A DNA stretch of 64,000 bases from Acinetobacter ursingii DSM 16037 = CIP 107286. GTDB lineage: Bacteria > Pseudomonadota > Gammaproteobacteria > Pseudomonadales > Moraxellaceae. Position numbers and translations under genes: made by a program. The number at the start of each line of letters is the position of its first letter. The first letter of the stretch is position 1. The notes beneath the pieces were generated by a model. The model was not told the DNA's origin and did no database searches. It saw only the letters and a list, made by a program, of their open reading frames with translations. This document shows positions 49,284 through 58,815 of the stretch, in pieces. The stretch lies in assembly GCF_000368825.1 (NCBI RefSeq), contig NZ_KB849717.1, positions 1,024,421-1,088,420 of the forward strand, given 5' to 3'.

Positions 49284-49778
49284 ATGTCACAGGCCAATCG
49301 TTTATCAAAACTGGTGAAAACCACGTCAAAATTTCCGAAAAGTATTCGTAGTACACTCTGGAGTAAAGCCTTTGGTCGGATTGTACCCATGGTCGGAACC
49401 GCCAATATTCGTTATCTAGAAGTTGATCAAGACCATGTCGTGGTGCGTCTGGAAAATCAGCGCAATATGCAAAACCACATTAAAGGTGTACATGCTGCTG
49501 CGATGGCATTACTCGCTGAAACTGCGACAGGCTTTTTAACAGGGCTGCATGTCCCGGATAATCGAATTTTGCTCATTAAATCACTGCATGTCGATTATTT
49601 AAAAGTGGTACAAGGTGGATTAACGGCAACAGCAACTTTATCGCCTGAACAGCAAAAATTTATTGCGGATAATGAAAAAGGTGAATTATTGATTCCTGTG
49701 ACGGTCATTGACGACGGTTCAAATGAACCGATTCATTGTGAAATGTTATGGGCATGGTTACCTAAACGTCCAAAATAA
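49284..49778 (+). CDS. DUF4442 hotdog-fold protein (thioesterase-like)
   Basis: 164 residues. Hotdog fold suggested by NMQNHIKGVHAAAMALLAETATGFL, similar to PaaI thioesterases, and a C-terminal strand PVTVIDDGSNEPIHCEMLWAWLP. DUF4442 members are putative acyl-CoA thioesterases; no substrate can be given. A ribosome site AGGA lies six bases before the ATG. A strong terminator follows. Confidence 0.8.
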   Translation: MSQANRLSKLVKTTSKFPKSIRSTLWSKAFGRIVPMVGTANIRYLEVDQDHVVVRLENQRNMQNHIKGVHAAAMALLAETATGFLTGLHVPDNRILLIKSLHVDYLKVVQGGLTATATLSPEQQKFIADNEKGELLIPVTVIDDGSNEPIHCEMLWAWLPKRPK

Positions 49779-49792
49779 TTTATATGTAATAA

Positions 49793-49828
49793 CTAAAGCC
49801 CAAATCTATATTTGGGCTTTAGTTTTTT
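49793..49828. terminator. Terminator between DUF4442 and msrC genes
   Basis: CTAAAGCCCAAAT-CTAT-ATTTGGGCTTTAG, a 13-bp perfect stem, followed by TTTTTT. It terminates the + strand gene and possibly the convergent msrC. Confidence 0.93.
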
Positions 49829-49846
49829 GATCTTTATTTTTGATCA

Positions 49847-50326
49847 CTAAATAAAATGCTCTACGATTGCAACGATTTGTTTTAAATATTCAGCATCTAC
49901 TTCATCAAAGCTATCCAATGCATCGCTATCAATATCCAATACTGCAACACATTTATTCTGCTTCATCACAGGTAAAACAATTTCAGATTTTGAATCAGAG
50001 TTACAAGCGATATGCCCTGGAAATTGCTCCACATCTGGCACGATCATAACCTTCTGTTGCTGCCATGCTGTCCCGCAAACGCCCCGCCCTTTGCCGATCC
50101 GTGTACAGGCGATTGGCCCCTGAAATGGCCCCAAGACTAATTCATTATCCTTAACCAGATAAAATCCAATCCAAAACCAGTTAAATTGTTGCTTTAATGC
50201 CGCACAAATATTGGCAAGATTAGCGATCACATCACTTTCATCTGCAACAATGGCCTGAATTTGTGGAATCAGGCTTTGGTATTGTTCAGCTTTATTGCCC
50301 TGTTGTAGCGATAATTCTTCTGCCAT
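49847..50326 (-). CDS. msrC: Free methionine-(R)-sulfoxide reductase (fRMsr, MsrC)
   Basis: 159 residues from ATG 50326, single GAF domain. The enzyme reduces free Met-R-sulfoxide. The three Cys of the family are at 74, 84 and 108 in GPIACTRIGKG, RGVCGTAWQ and GHIACNSDS, equivalent to the catalytic and resolving Cys of E. coli YebR (84, 94, 118). The SEIVLPV segment is also conserved. It is a cytosolic repair enzyme. The gene is likely monocistronic. Confidence 0.9.
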   Translation of the reverse strand: MAEELSLQQGNKAEQYQSLIPQIQAIVADESDVIANLANICAALKQQFNWFWIGFYLVKDNELVLGPFQGPIACTRIGKGRGVCGTAWQQQKVMIVPDVEQFPGHIACNSDSKSEIVLPVMKQNKCVAVLDIDSDALDSFDEVDAEYLKQIVAIVEHFI

Positions 50327-50431
50327 ATGATTGATCCAAATCAAAGTATTGTATCGGATGAAACCTTCCGAGCTTTATCTATTTATGTGAAAAGTACATA
50401 GTTGAATATTTCTAAGTGTAAATAAAACTCA

Positions 50432-50463
50432 TAAAAAAGCTCAGCATCATACTGAACTTTTTG
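50432..50463 (-). terminator. Hairpin terminator of the yciA-trxC-hydrolase operon
   Basis: Minus strand AAAGTTCAG / CTGAGCTTT stem followed by TTTTTT, ~20 bp after the yciA stop. Confidence 0.8.
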
Positions 50464-50481
50464 GAAACTTTAGTTTGTAAA

Positions 50482-50895
50482 TTAAACTGCTAAAAATTTC
50501 TGCTTAACTTCTTCAGGAATCTGTCGTTTATTACCTTTTACATCCACCGCCACAAAGGTAAAAATTCCCTCCGTCACTTGTTTAGGTTGACGAGATTCAT
50601 CGTGACTATCCCAAACTTCAATCTGGATCTGAATTGAAGTATTTCCCACTTTTAGAAGTTTGGTGTAACAACTAATCACATCACCAACTTTAACAGGAAC
50701 AAGGAAAGTCATCTGATTAATTGAAATGGTTGCACAACGTCCTTTACTAAAACGTTCTGCATGAATTGCGCCTGCCAAATCCATTTGTGAGACAATCCAA
50801 CCGCCAAAAACATCACCACTCCAGTTGGTATCGGCAGGCATTGCAATGGTTTGAAGGGATAAAGTTCCTTCAGGCTTTTTGAGAGACTCTGACAC
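50482..50895 (-). CDS. yciA: Acyl-CoA thioesterase YciA
   Basis: 137 residues from GTG 50895, preceded by GGAG five bases upstream and one base after the trxC stop; the frame continues further upstream inside trxC but that has no support. Hotdog-fold hexamer that hydrolyses a broad range of acyl-CoAs. The motif MPADTNWSGDVFGGWIVSQMD holds the catalytic Asp and is close to E. coli YciA (MPADTNANGDIFGGWLMSQMD). Last gene of a leftward operon. Confidence 0.9.
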   Translation of the reverse strand: MSESLKKPEGTLSLQTIAMPADTNWSGDVFGGWIVSQMDLAGAIHAERFSKGRCATISINQMTFLVPVKVGDVISCYTKLLKVGNTSIQIQIEVWDSHDESRQPKQVTEGIFTFVAVDVKGNKRQIPEEVKQKFLAV

Positions 50896-50896
50896 A

Positions 50897-51334
50897 TTAA
50901 CTCCGAACTTGGGCTTGTAATTGCTGATCCAGCCACTGCTGTAACTCACTGGATCGAAGCGCGCCGCTTATTCTACCAATTTCGTCGGTTTTATTCATCA
51001 AAACCAGTGTCGGAATACTACGGACATGAAAAGCCTGACTTAAACGCGGTGAAGCTTCAGTATCAATTTTGGCGAAAATAACATGTGGATTCTGCGCTGC
51101 AACCTGAGCAAAATGAGGTGCCATCATCTTGCATGGCCCACACCAATCTGCCCATAAATCGATCAGAATGGGTAAATCACTATTGCTTACATAATGACTG
51201 AAGTTTTGCTCATTCAGCTCAATCGGTGCAAGTGGAATCAGTGCGGTATGGCATTGGCCACATTTAGGATCTGCATTTAATTTTTCTTCGGCGACCCGAT
51301 TTTTAGCACCGCAGCTTGGACAAACAATAATCAT
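50897..51334 (-). CDS. trxC: Thioredoxin TrxC (thioredoxin 2)
   Basis: 145 residues. The N-terminal zinc finger has Cys5, Cys8, Cys25 and Cys28 (CPSC and CGQC). The thioredoxin domain contains the redox motif WADWCGPCK (Cys65 and Cys68). TrxC is a cytoplasmic disulfide reductase, in E. coli induced by oxidative stress through OxyR. It begins one base after the hydrolase stop and ends one base before yciA, so the three genes are co-transcribed. Confidence 0.96.
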   Translation of the reverse strand: MIIVCPSCGAKNRVAEEKLNADPKCGQCHTALIPLAPIELNEQNFSHYVSNSDLPILIDLWADWCGPCKMMAPHFAQVAAQNPHVIFAKIDTEASPRLSQAFHVRSIPTLVLMNKTDEIGRISGALRSSELQQWLDQQLQAQVRS

Positions 51335-51335
51335 A

Positions 51336-52232
51336 TTACGCCACTCCAGTATGTTGATGTAAAAATTCTAATTGGGTTGCCAGTGCTTTTTCAAACCATT
51401 TGCCATGATAAATATCAAAATGATACATATCCCATTCATGATAAGTCACAAATGGTGCAATATTGGTCGCAGCTTCACGACTCGAATCTATAGGAACCAG
51501 ACTATCCAGTTTCGCGACAATGAATAAGACTGGAATACTAATATCGCGTACAGATTGAATCGGCCGATAACGAATCAGTTGAAATAATGCGCGGGCAGGA
51601 ACTTCACCACTCCAATAGTAATCAGGATTTACAATCGATAAGTAGCCCTGATAGCTATCACTGGTTGGAAAAAAGGAAAGCTGTTGTTGTGCCACGACGG
51701 GCAAGGTTCGTGGGTTTAATCCAACCTTTGCCCCCATATAATCCTGACTAGATAATTTAAGAGCTTTGGGTAATTGCTGGATCGGATAAATTTTGGCAGT
51801 TTCGGCACCATCCACAAAAGGCACCTGTACCATAATGGAAGAAATATTTTTTAATTCACTGGCTAGATTGAGGACATAACCACCACTGAGCCCAGTTCCC
51901 CAAAGTACAATACGTCGCTGATCTACCCACTTACAACTACTTATATATTGAATAACTGTTTTCCAGTCTTCGATCTGATCTTTGAGTGAAATAAGTTCTC
52001 TGGGCTTTCCTGTGCTTCCGCCCCAATAGCGATAATCAAATAGCACCACCGCATAGCCCGCCTGAGCAAATTTTTGTGCGTACTGAATCAATTTAAACTG
52101 GCGTAATGCGGCAAATTCATGTGCCATGATGATCACAGCAGGTTTCCGATCTGCTTTGGGACGATAGAAGTCAGCAGCTATGGTCTCTTGACCAATGGGT
52201 ACATACAGCGGCTCAACTGTATAAGCAGGCAT
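51336..52232 (-). CDS. Alpha/beta hydrolase (dienelactone hydrolase-like)
   Basis: 298 residues. Catalytic pattern: oxyanion region IIMAHEFAALRQ, nucleophile elbow GTGLSGGYVL (Ser in GLSGG), Asp in FIVAKLDSLVP, and His near the C-terminus (MYHFDIYHGKWFEKAL). It has no signal peptide. The domain resembles dienelactone hydrolases and acyl-peptidase-like enzymes; the substrate is unknown. First gene of the operon hydrolase-trxC-yciA. A divergent gene begins on the other side. Confidence 0.85.
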   Translation of the reverse strand: MPAYTVEPLYVPIGQETIAADFYRPKADRKPAVIIMAHEFAALRQFKLIQYAQKFAQAGYAVVLFDYRYWGGSTGKPRELISLKDQIEDWKTVIQYISSCKWVDQRRIVLWGTGLSGGYVLNLASELKNISSIMVQVPFVDGAETAKIYPIQQLPKALKLSSQDYMGAKVGLNPRTLPVVAQQQLSFFPTSDSYQGYLSIVNPDYYWSGEVPARALFQLIRYRPIQSVRDISIPVLFIVAKLDSLVPIDSSREAATNIAPFVTYHEWDMYHFDIYHGKWFEKALATQLEFLHQHTGVA

Positions 52233-52357
52233 ACGCGCTCCAATGCGTTATATTTTGGTTATCGGTCGTTATATATTTTAAAAGCACTGTTTAAAGTGAC
52301 AGGGTGCTTAGTGCTATGATACAGCATAAACGTTTTTTTAAATTTTGGAGTGACGAA

Positions 52358-52693
52358 ATGACGGATAATGTTGGTTTTGCAGGTCAAATTGGCCCAGAAC
52401 ATGTCGAGCAAGTGGTCGAAAAAGGCTTTAAATCCATCATTAATAACCGACCTGATATGGAAGGTGGTCCAGAACAACCGACCAGTGCTCAAATCGAAGA
52501 AGCTGCGCGTAATGTAGGACTTGACTATGTGTATCAGCCTGTCATTGCGGGTCAAATTACAGAGTTGGATGTGCGCAATTTTGCCAATCATTATCATGAA
52601 TTACCAAAACCGATTTTAATGTTCTGTCGTACAGGTAATCGTTCGAATAATTTATATCAGTTGGCTAAACAAATGGACTTACTGGATGACTAA
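52358..52693 (+). CDS. TIGR01244-family phosphatase-like protein (Blh type)
   Basis: 111 residues from ATG 52358, preceded by GGAG; a longer frame is unsupported. DSP-like domain with FAGQIGPEHVEQVVEKGFKSIINNRPD and the P-loop Cys90 in FCRTGNRS. The family is called beta-lactamase-hydrolase-like protein because it is often fused to a metallo-beta-lactamase sulfur dioxygenase in relation to sulfide. Here the domain stands alone. Its stop overlaps the start of the small lipoprotein gene. Confidence 0.85.
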   Translation: MTDNVGFAGQIGPEHVEQVVEKGFKSIINNRPDMEGGPEQPTSAQIEEAARNVGLDYVYQPVIAGQITELDVRNFANHYHELPKPILMFCRTGNRSNNLYQLAKQMDLLDD

Positions 52694-52796
52694 AGTTTTG
52701 TGTCTTAGCCTAATATTCTGCTGTATAACATTCACTGCTTGCAGTACTGTAAATGTACGCCCCACAGCCAGTGTGATGGTAGGAACTGGGATATAA
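52686..52796 (+). CDS. Small lipoprotein overlapping the phosphatase gene
   Basis: 36 residues: MTKVLCLSLIFCCITFTACS then TVNVRPTASVMVGTGI and stop. The N-terminus is a lipoprotein signal peptide with a lipobox-like FTAC, leaving a mature peptide of about 18 residues. The ATG overlaps the end of the phosphatase gene by eight bases, so translation is probably coupled. A perfect terminator follows directly. It is not related to a family I know. Confidence 0.75.
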   Translation: MTKVLCLSLIFCCITFTACSTVNVRPTASVMVGTGI

Positions 52797-52825
52797 AAAA
52801 CAGCGCCGAAGCGCTGTTTTATGAA
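52796..52825. terminator. Terminator between the small lipoprotein and the Ig-like gene
   Basis: ACAGCGC-CGAA-GCGCTGT with A-run before and T-run after, so it can serve both convergent genes. Confidence 0.9.
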
Positions 52826-55015
52826 ATTTATGGGCAAGACCCTGTGTTAATCCCATACGGACTCTTCAAATTAGGCCCATAACTACCATCAGTACTATAA
52901 TCGGAATTCACTGAAGGTAGCCCTAAATTATAAGTAGTCCGATTTGGCAAAGATGCAACCGTAGTTGATGCTCCAATTTGTACATTTAACCATCGTGCAT
53001 AGATCTTTGGATATCGAATTACAAAGTCAAATTTACCTTGGGCATCTGTTGTATAAGTAGCAGTAGCCCCGTTACCTCCAACAAATGTTGGAACTTGTAC
53101 GGGTATACTATTGACCTCATTATTAGTAATCGCATTTAAAGATCCTATTGCACAATCTCTGACTGATGTTGTACTTAAATTAATAACAAAGTCGTCAGAA
53201 GTATCATCTGGTGTACTGTTATTATTCAAAGCAACGCCATTTTTGACATATACATTTGCGCTACTTAAATCATAATAATTCTGTCCCGCTGTTATCCATT
53301 GAGGCTTACCATCTGTTGTACCTTGTAGAAGTGCATTTCTCCAGACATATTGCCCTTTAGAATAAAAGGTTGGAGTTATATCCATCGTAACAGATTGATT
53401 ATTCAATGGTTTTCCATCCTTATCAACCACACTTACTGACATATTCCGAGTGTAGTATATACCATCGCTTGAAGTCCCAACTTCAGTTGGATTTACACCA
53501 ATTACAATCGATGCCACAGGGTTTTGAACAACCGCTTGTACAATATCTATAAGAGAAACTTGTGTTGCATTGGTATAGCCTGTTTCTTTAAAACTCGCAC
53601 TTAAACGTAAATCATCTGTTGCAAAATTAGTTGCACTGTAGCCTGTATTACGAGCACTTTCATCAACTTTTATTTTAAAGACAGCTTGTCCATTCGCATC
53701 TGTAGTAAGCCCAGATGGACCCACTATAATTGCACCATTAACTACAAAGTTATCAATTCCGAGCATTACATATTGATTCGCAACACCACCACCATTTTGA
53801 TCAACCAAAGTTACAGTAACATCTGAAGTATCATTACGAACATTAAGTGTCGGTTTCGCTGATGAGATACGCAATGAATATCGTGCAGGTAAATCAACGG
53901 CAGGTTGTGTTGGCTGTTTAAATGCATCTAAACGAGCAATCTGTTTTGCAATTGCACCATTAGCATCCTGATTACTCGCAGTTAATTCTATACCACTAGC
54001 AATAAGTAAATCTCCATCAACAGTTTGCCCATCAACTGCAACTGAAAAAAAAGCATTCCCTTGAGAATCTGTTTTTAATGTTTGCGGTGTACCACTTGTA
54101 TTTGATGGAGCGCTACTTCCAGGATTACCAATAATAATTCCTGCTGAATTATTAACTGCTAATGTAATATCTTGGTTCTGTACTGGAAGATTATTTTTAT
54201 CTAATAACGTGACCGTAATAATTGATCTATCACCACTAACGTTCAGGTTACTTTTTGAACTTGAAATTACTAAATGATTCTGATTAAGAACTTCAGCAAC
54301 TTCAAAATTAATCGTGGTCTCTAATTTTTCCCCTTTAGGATTCGTTATAGCTCCTTTAACCTGAATACCAGAAGACAATAATGCAGATTTTGCTGAATCA
54401 GAAATATCTTTAGGAATGATAATTGAAATAGGAACCTCGCCATTTGCAGAAGTTACCACTGAATCGGCACTGAGTTTCACTCCCGCAACAATTGCTTCAG
54501 TATTTAAAGATAAATTCACTGGATAACCTGTGTTTGCACCTAATTCGTCTTTAACTGCAACATTGATTTGATAAGTTTTACCTAATTCCAATTCATTTTT
54601 GTCAGCAGTTAAACGTAAATTTACTGAATCTTTAGGAATTGTAACTTGAATAATTCCAGTCTGTTGAACACGATCACCATTATTTTGGTTTGTTCCAACA
54701 ACTGCAAATCCAATTCCATTTTTAATTAGGTTAGCATCATATTGACCTTCAGCAACTTTTACCGTGAAAACAGCCTCACCTTTACTATTGGTCGTGAGTG
54801 TCGTATCAGACAAAGAAACACGAGAACCAGCTAAATTTGATAGTGCAATTGCTAGTGCTGTATTTGCAATGGTTTTGCCACTAGCATCTGTAGCAACTAC
54901 CTTAACTTGAACTTCGCCACCTAATACAGAAACTGTTGGTTCATAAGTAAAGCTAAGGTTAACCAGATCAGGAATAATGATTGGAGGAGTGATTAATTGA
55001 ACAGAACGTGTCGCA

Positions 55016-55023
55016 GAAATTGT
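55016..55023. repeat. Target-site duplication, left copy
   Basis: GAAATTGT directly beside the left IS end; the same 8 bases follow the right end at 56341-56348. Eight bases is the usual duplication for IS256-family elements. Confidence 0.95.
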
Positions 55024-55048
55024 GAGCCTGTAAATTATTTTGTGTAAG
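55024..55048. repeat. Left terminal inverted repeat of the IS256 element
   Basis: Starts GAGCCTGTAAATT and ends TTTTGTGTAAG. It matches the right end in 18 of 25 positions on the opposite strand, with 12 perfect innermost bases. Confidence 0.85.
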
Positions 55049-55057
55049 TTCTATTTT

Positions 55058-56265
55058 TTATAAATGATCTTTTAATCGATCATCGAACTGAATCGTAAAC
55101 CAATTCATTGCTAAACGCCAATTTTGAATTGGCATTGTCCATTTCTTAGCAGCATTGGTTGTTGCTAAGTAAATGACTTTTTTGACTGAATCATCTGACG
55201 AGAAGATCTTTCGCTTCTTGGTTGAATGGCGAATTACGCTATTCAACGATTCAATCGCATTGGTTGTATAAATCGCATGACGTATTTCAGCTGGATAGCT
55301 AAATATTGTACGGATATTTTCCCAATTGGCTCTCCAGGATTCTCCAATTTTCGGATATTGATGATTCCATTGATCACAGAAGATATCTAGAGATTTTAAG
55401 GCATTTTCTTCTGTACTTGCTTGATAGATCGCTTTTAGACCAGCTGTAACAGCCTTGTAGTCTTTCCAGCTTACAAATCTCAGGCTATTGCGTACAACAT
55501 GCACGATACACAGCTGAATGTCCGTATGAGGATAAACAGAGGCAATGGCATCAGGAAAGCCTTTTAACCCATCTACACAGGCAACAAGATGTCCTGTACC
55601 CCTCGATTTTTGAGTTCTGTCATGACGGATAGCCAGAATTTGGCACCCTCTGTCTGAGCAATCCACATACCGAGTAATTCTTTTTGCCCATCCATATTGA
55701 TGCCCAAAGCAAGGTATACAGACTTGTTAATCACATTGGAGTGTTGACGGACTTTTACAACAATACAGTCGAGATAGACGACTGGATACAGACTATCTAA
55801 TGCTCTATTTTGCCACTCAGTCACTTGCTCAATCACAGCATCGGTCACTTTGCTTATAAGTGATGCTGAGACATCTGCATCGTACATTTCTTTGAAAAAT
55901 GCGACAATTTCTCTATTGGTCATTCCTTTGGCATACAGGGAAAGAATTTGGTCATCCATACTGGTAATGCGTGTTTGATGTTTTTTGATAATTTGTGGCT
56001 CAAATGAACCTTCCCGATCACGTGGAATATCTAAAGCCAATTGCCCATCTTGAGTTGAAACAGTTTTTGAGCTAAAACCATTTCGGCTATTTGAGCCTTT
56101 TTTCGGCTGATGCTTTTCATAACCAAGATGATCTGAAAGCTCTGTATTGAGTGCAGTTTCGATCATGAACTTTTTAAATATGGCGGTCATTTGGTTTAAG
56201 TCTTCTGGTGTTTTTAGACCCTTAGCCAATTCAGCAGCCATACTTTTGATTGTTGCTTCATCCAT
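55058..56265 (-). pseudogene. IS256-family transposase with a one-base frameshift
   Basis: The first frame (56265-55573, 230 residues) has the N-terminal DNA-binding part, PRDREGSFEPQIIKKHQ, the first catalytic Asp in VVYLDCIVVKVR and the ending GVQDILLPV. The continuation is in another frame, with the second Asp in ACVDGLKGFP and the Glu in YTTNAIESLNSVIR; it ends at 55058. The span is 1208 bp, one base short of a 402-residue frame. The frame changes between GVQDIL and ACVDGLK, near 55583-55590. A one-base insertion there would restore the DDE enzyme. Confidence 0.9.
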
Positions 56266-56315
56266 GTGAAGTACCTTTTGTAATTATCCTCTGAAGGATA
56301 AATGAAAATTAAGTA

Positions 56316-56340
56316 CTTACACAAAATTTAGAACAGTCCC
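56316..56340. repeat. Right terminal inverted repeat of the IS256 element
   Basis: Reads CTTACACAAAATTTAGAACA then GTCCC, the reverse-complement partner of the left end. The first 12 bases (CTTACACAAAAT) match perfectly. Confidence 0.85.
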
Positions 56341-56348
56341 GAAATTGT
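56341..56348. repeat. Target-site duplication, right copy
   Basis: GAAATTGT, identical to 55016-55023 and in the same orientation. Confidence 0.95.
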
Positions 56349-58815
56349 TGAACCAGAAGCCTGAGCAACAATCGTTAAACCATTTGCAATCAGATTCTCT
56401 ATTTCTTTAGTATTTTTAGGTGTTACATTAATTGTAAAAATTGCTTGTCCATTTGTATCGGTAACTTGAGTTGCATTTGCAATAACAGCACCATTTTGCA
56501 AAGGTGCAGTATTTATGCCCAAACCAATACCTTTATTTGCAAATGCTTTACCATCAGTTCCAATAGCATTTACTTTCACTATTAATGTTGTTGTTTTATT
56601 AACTTCTAATGTTTTAATGCCATCAGTATCAATATTTAAGGATTCAAGTGCAATTTCTGATGATGCTGTTGGCTCTTTAAAGTTTAAAGATAGCGTTTGT
56701 GTTTTCCCATTTGCAGCTGTAGCCAACAGTTTTACACCTGCTAATGCTAATTGCTTTTGTTCATCTGTACCAGCATAGGTATATTTAAATTTAAAGGTTG
56801 CATAACCTTCAGCATTTGTTGTCTGTATTAGTGAACCATCCGCTTTTAATCCTAAAGCATCTAGTTGTTGATCAGATAAGCCCATACGTTTTAAAGAAAT
56901 AGTTTGCCCAGATAGACCACCATCATCCTTGGTTCCATTAGCTTGGACTGTAATCGTAATATTTTGATTTTGTGAATAATCAAATGCTTTTACAGGATCA
57001 AATGATAAGTACCTAACCTCATCATCAGCCTGTGCTTTCGCTTTAACTTCAATCTTAATACTTTGACTAATATCGTTATCGGTTTTGAATGTTGCAGTAA
57101 TGCCAGCTGCAACTAATGCTGCTACGGCTGCATCTGTCTTAGCATTAGTATGTAAAGTGTAAGTAATATATCCTTCGACCGAAGCACTAAAATCTCTTTC
57201 AGAACTACCATCAAAACCAACCCCGTTTGCATTTGCTTCGTTATTTAAATTTAAAGTTAGTTTTCCTTTAGTTGCCGCCTCACCCTTGTTATTAATACCT
57301 TTAACTCGAATTGTAACGGTATCATTTTGTGCATTAACCGTATATGAAGATGCAATTTCTAAACGTTGCAAAGCCAATTGATCAGTTGCACTGGTATCTG
57401 CCGTAATAACGCTGATCGTATCTTGGGCAAAGATTTCAGAGTTATCTGAATATATTGCTTTTAAATTAATGCCCTGTTGAGTTAAAGCAACTGGATAACT
57501 TGAATTTGCTTTTAATGTAAATACAGCATAGCCATTTGCATCAGTGACTGCTTCAGTTTGATCAATAGTCACCCCATACGCATCACTTTTATCCGTGAAT
57601 ACAAGTTTAACTTTTTTATTCGCAAGAGCTACATCATTACTGTTTTTGGCACGTACTTTAACAGTCGTTGTTCCATTTTGTGCAACAATTGGAGCATCTG
57701 CTTTAATTAACTCAAGTTTTTGGACAACTTGGGAAGTATCCTTAAAAGTAATAGATCCAGAGACTGTTTTTTCTGCTTTATTTTCATCAATCAGTTTAAA
57801 GCTTAAAGATTGTGATGTAGATACAAATTTTTGAATATCATCAGAACTCAAGTCAGAATTTGCAACAATGGTAAATTTTGCCTTTCCTTGACTATCTGTA
57901 CTGATATTAGAGCCAGTTGAGATAGAAAATTTCCCTTGCATTTCTTGTGGAAGTGTTAAAGTGATCGACTCACCTGCTTTTACACCGCCATTTTTATCTG
58001 TCACTATTGCAGTAATATCTGCTGAACCTTTAGGTAAATTTAATACTACGCCTTGTTGAATATTAAGATTATAATCACTAACAATAGTACTGGTTTTCTT
58101 AATATTTAAGGTATAGCTTTGCTTGATAGTAGTACCATCCACGACAGCCGTTAATTGCACCTTACCAGACGACGCAATGAGAGTCGGAATACTGACTTCA
58201 AATATCGCAAAACCGTTGTCACCTGTCGTAACTAAAGAAGTCTTACTGGTAACACCTAGATTATCACTATCTGAAATTGCTAATCTTACCTGCTTATTAG
58301 CGATTCCACCTTTATCGGCATTCAGAACCTGCACCGCAATTTGTACAACGGAATTATCATTTGCCTGTTGTATAGTAGCACCACTAGTATCTTTTAACTT
58401 AATATCAATACTTTCAGCTACAGTAGAGCTATCAGTTGAGGAATTATTACTATTGTTGTTACTTGAATTATTATTGCTTGAATTGCTGCTTCCACCATAA
58501 TAACCATCACTACCGCCACCACCACAAGCAACTAATGCTAAAGATGATCCTAAAACTGTCGATTTAACCCCTAATTTTCTCAAATTAGCTAAATAAGTCA
58601 TAGTATTTTCCATTTTATATAATATATTTTGCCACCAAAAAACATGGATGACCTTTTATACGAAAATTTACTCAAATTAACATAATTTATCAATCTAATC
58701 CTGACATAATTTAATAAATCTTTTTATTAAGAAAATTAAAAAAACATGTAATTTTCTTAATATATTATTGCAACTGAAATATTTTAATATAAGACAATAC
58801 TCAAACGGATTGAAT

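Larger units (their letters stand above)
55024..56340 (-). mobile_element. IS256-family insertion sequence, 1317 bp
   Basis: Complete by structure: 25-bp imperfect inverted repeats at both ends, a perfect 8-bp target duplication (GAAATTGT) and a transposase gene filling the interior in the leftward orientation, the same as the interrupted gene. The size agrees with IS256-family elements known in Acinetobacter, such as ISAba26; the exact name would need a database search. The transposase carries a frameshift, so this copy probably cannot transpose alone. Confidence 0.93.
52828..58601 (-). pseudogene. Ig-like repeat surface lipoprotein, disrupted by an IS256 element
   Basis: Two fragments of one gene. 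The upstream part (58601-56341) starts at an ATG with GGA eight bases before it; a second ATG at 58613 lies four codons upstream. It encodes a lipobox signal (ALVAC), a GGGGS/Ser-Asn linker and about six Ig-like domains. The downstream part (55015-52828) encodes about five more and ends NTGSCP. About eleven copies of a domain-final motif like VTDANGYAVFTLKA, TTDANGQAVFKIKV or KTDSQGNAFFSVAV mark the repeats, roughly 115-125 residues apart. The pattern matches bacterial Ig-like group 1 (invasin/intimin-like) proteins. Removing 55024-56340 and one 8-bp duplication gives one 1482-residue frame. As it stands the first part stops inside the IS (SGLF). Confidence 0.9.

Noticed and set aside
55573..55666. 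Programmed ribosomal frameshifting to make a full IS256 transposase
   Set aside because: IS256-family elements normally encode one uninterrupted frame, and no slippery heptamer with a following structure is evident at the frame change; a plain mutation is simpler.
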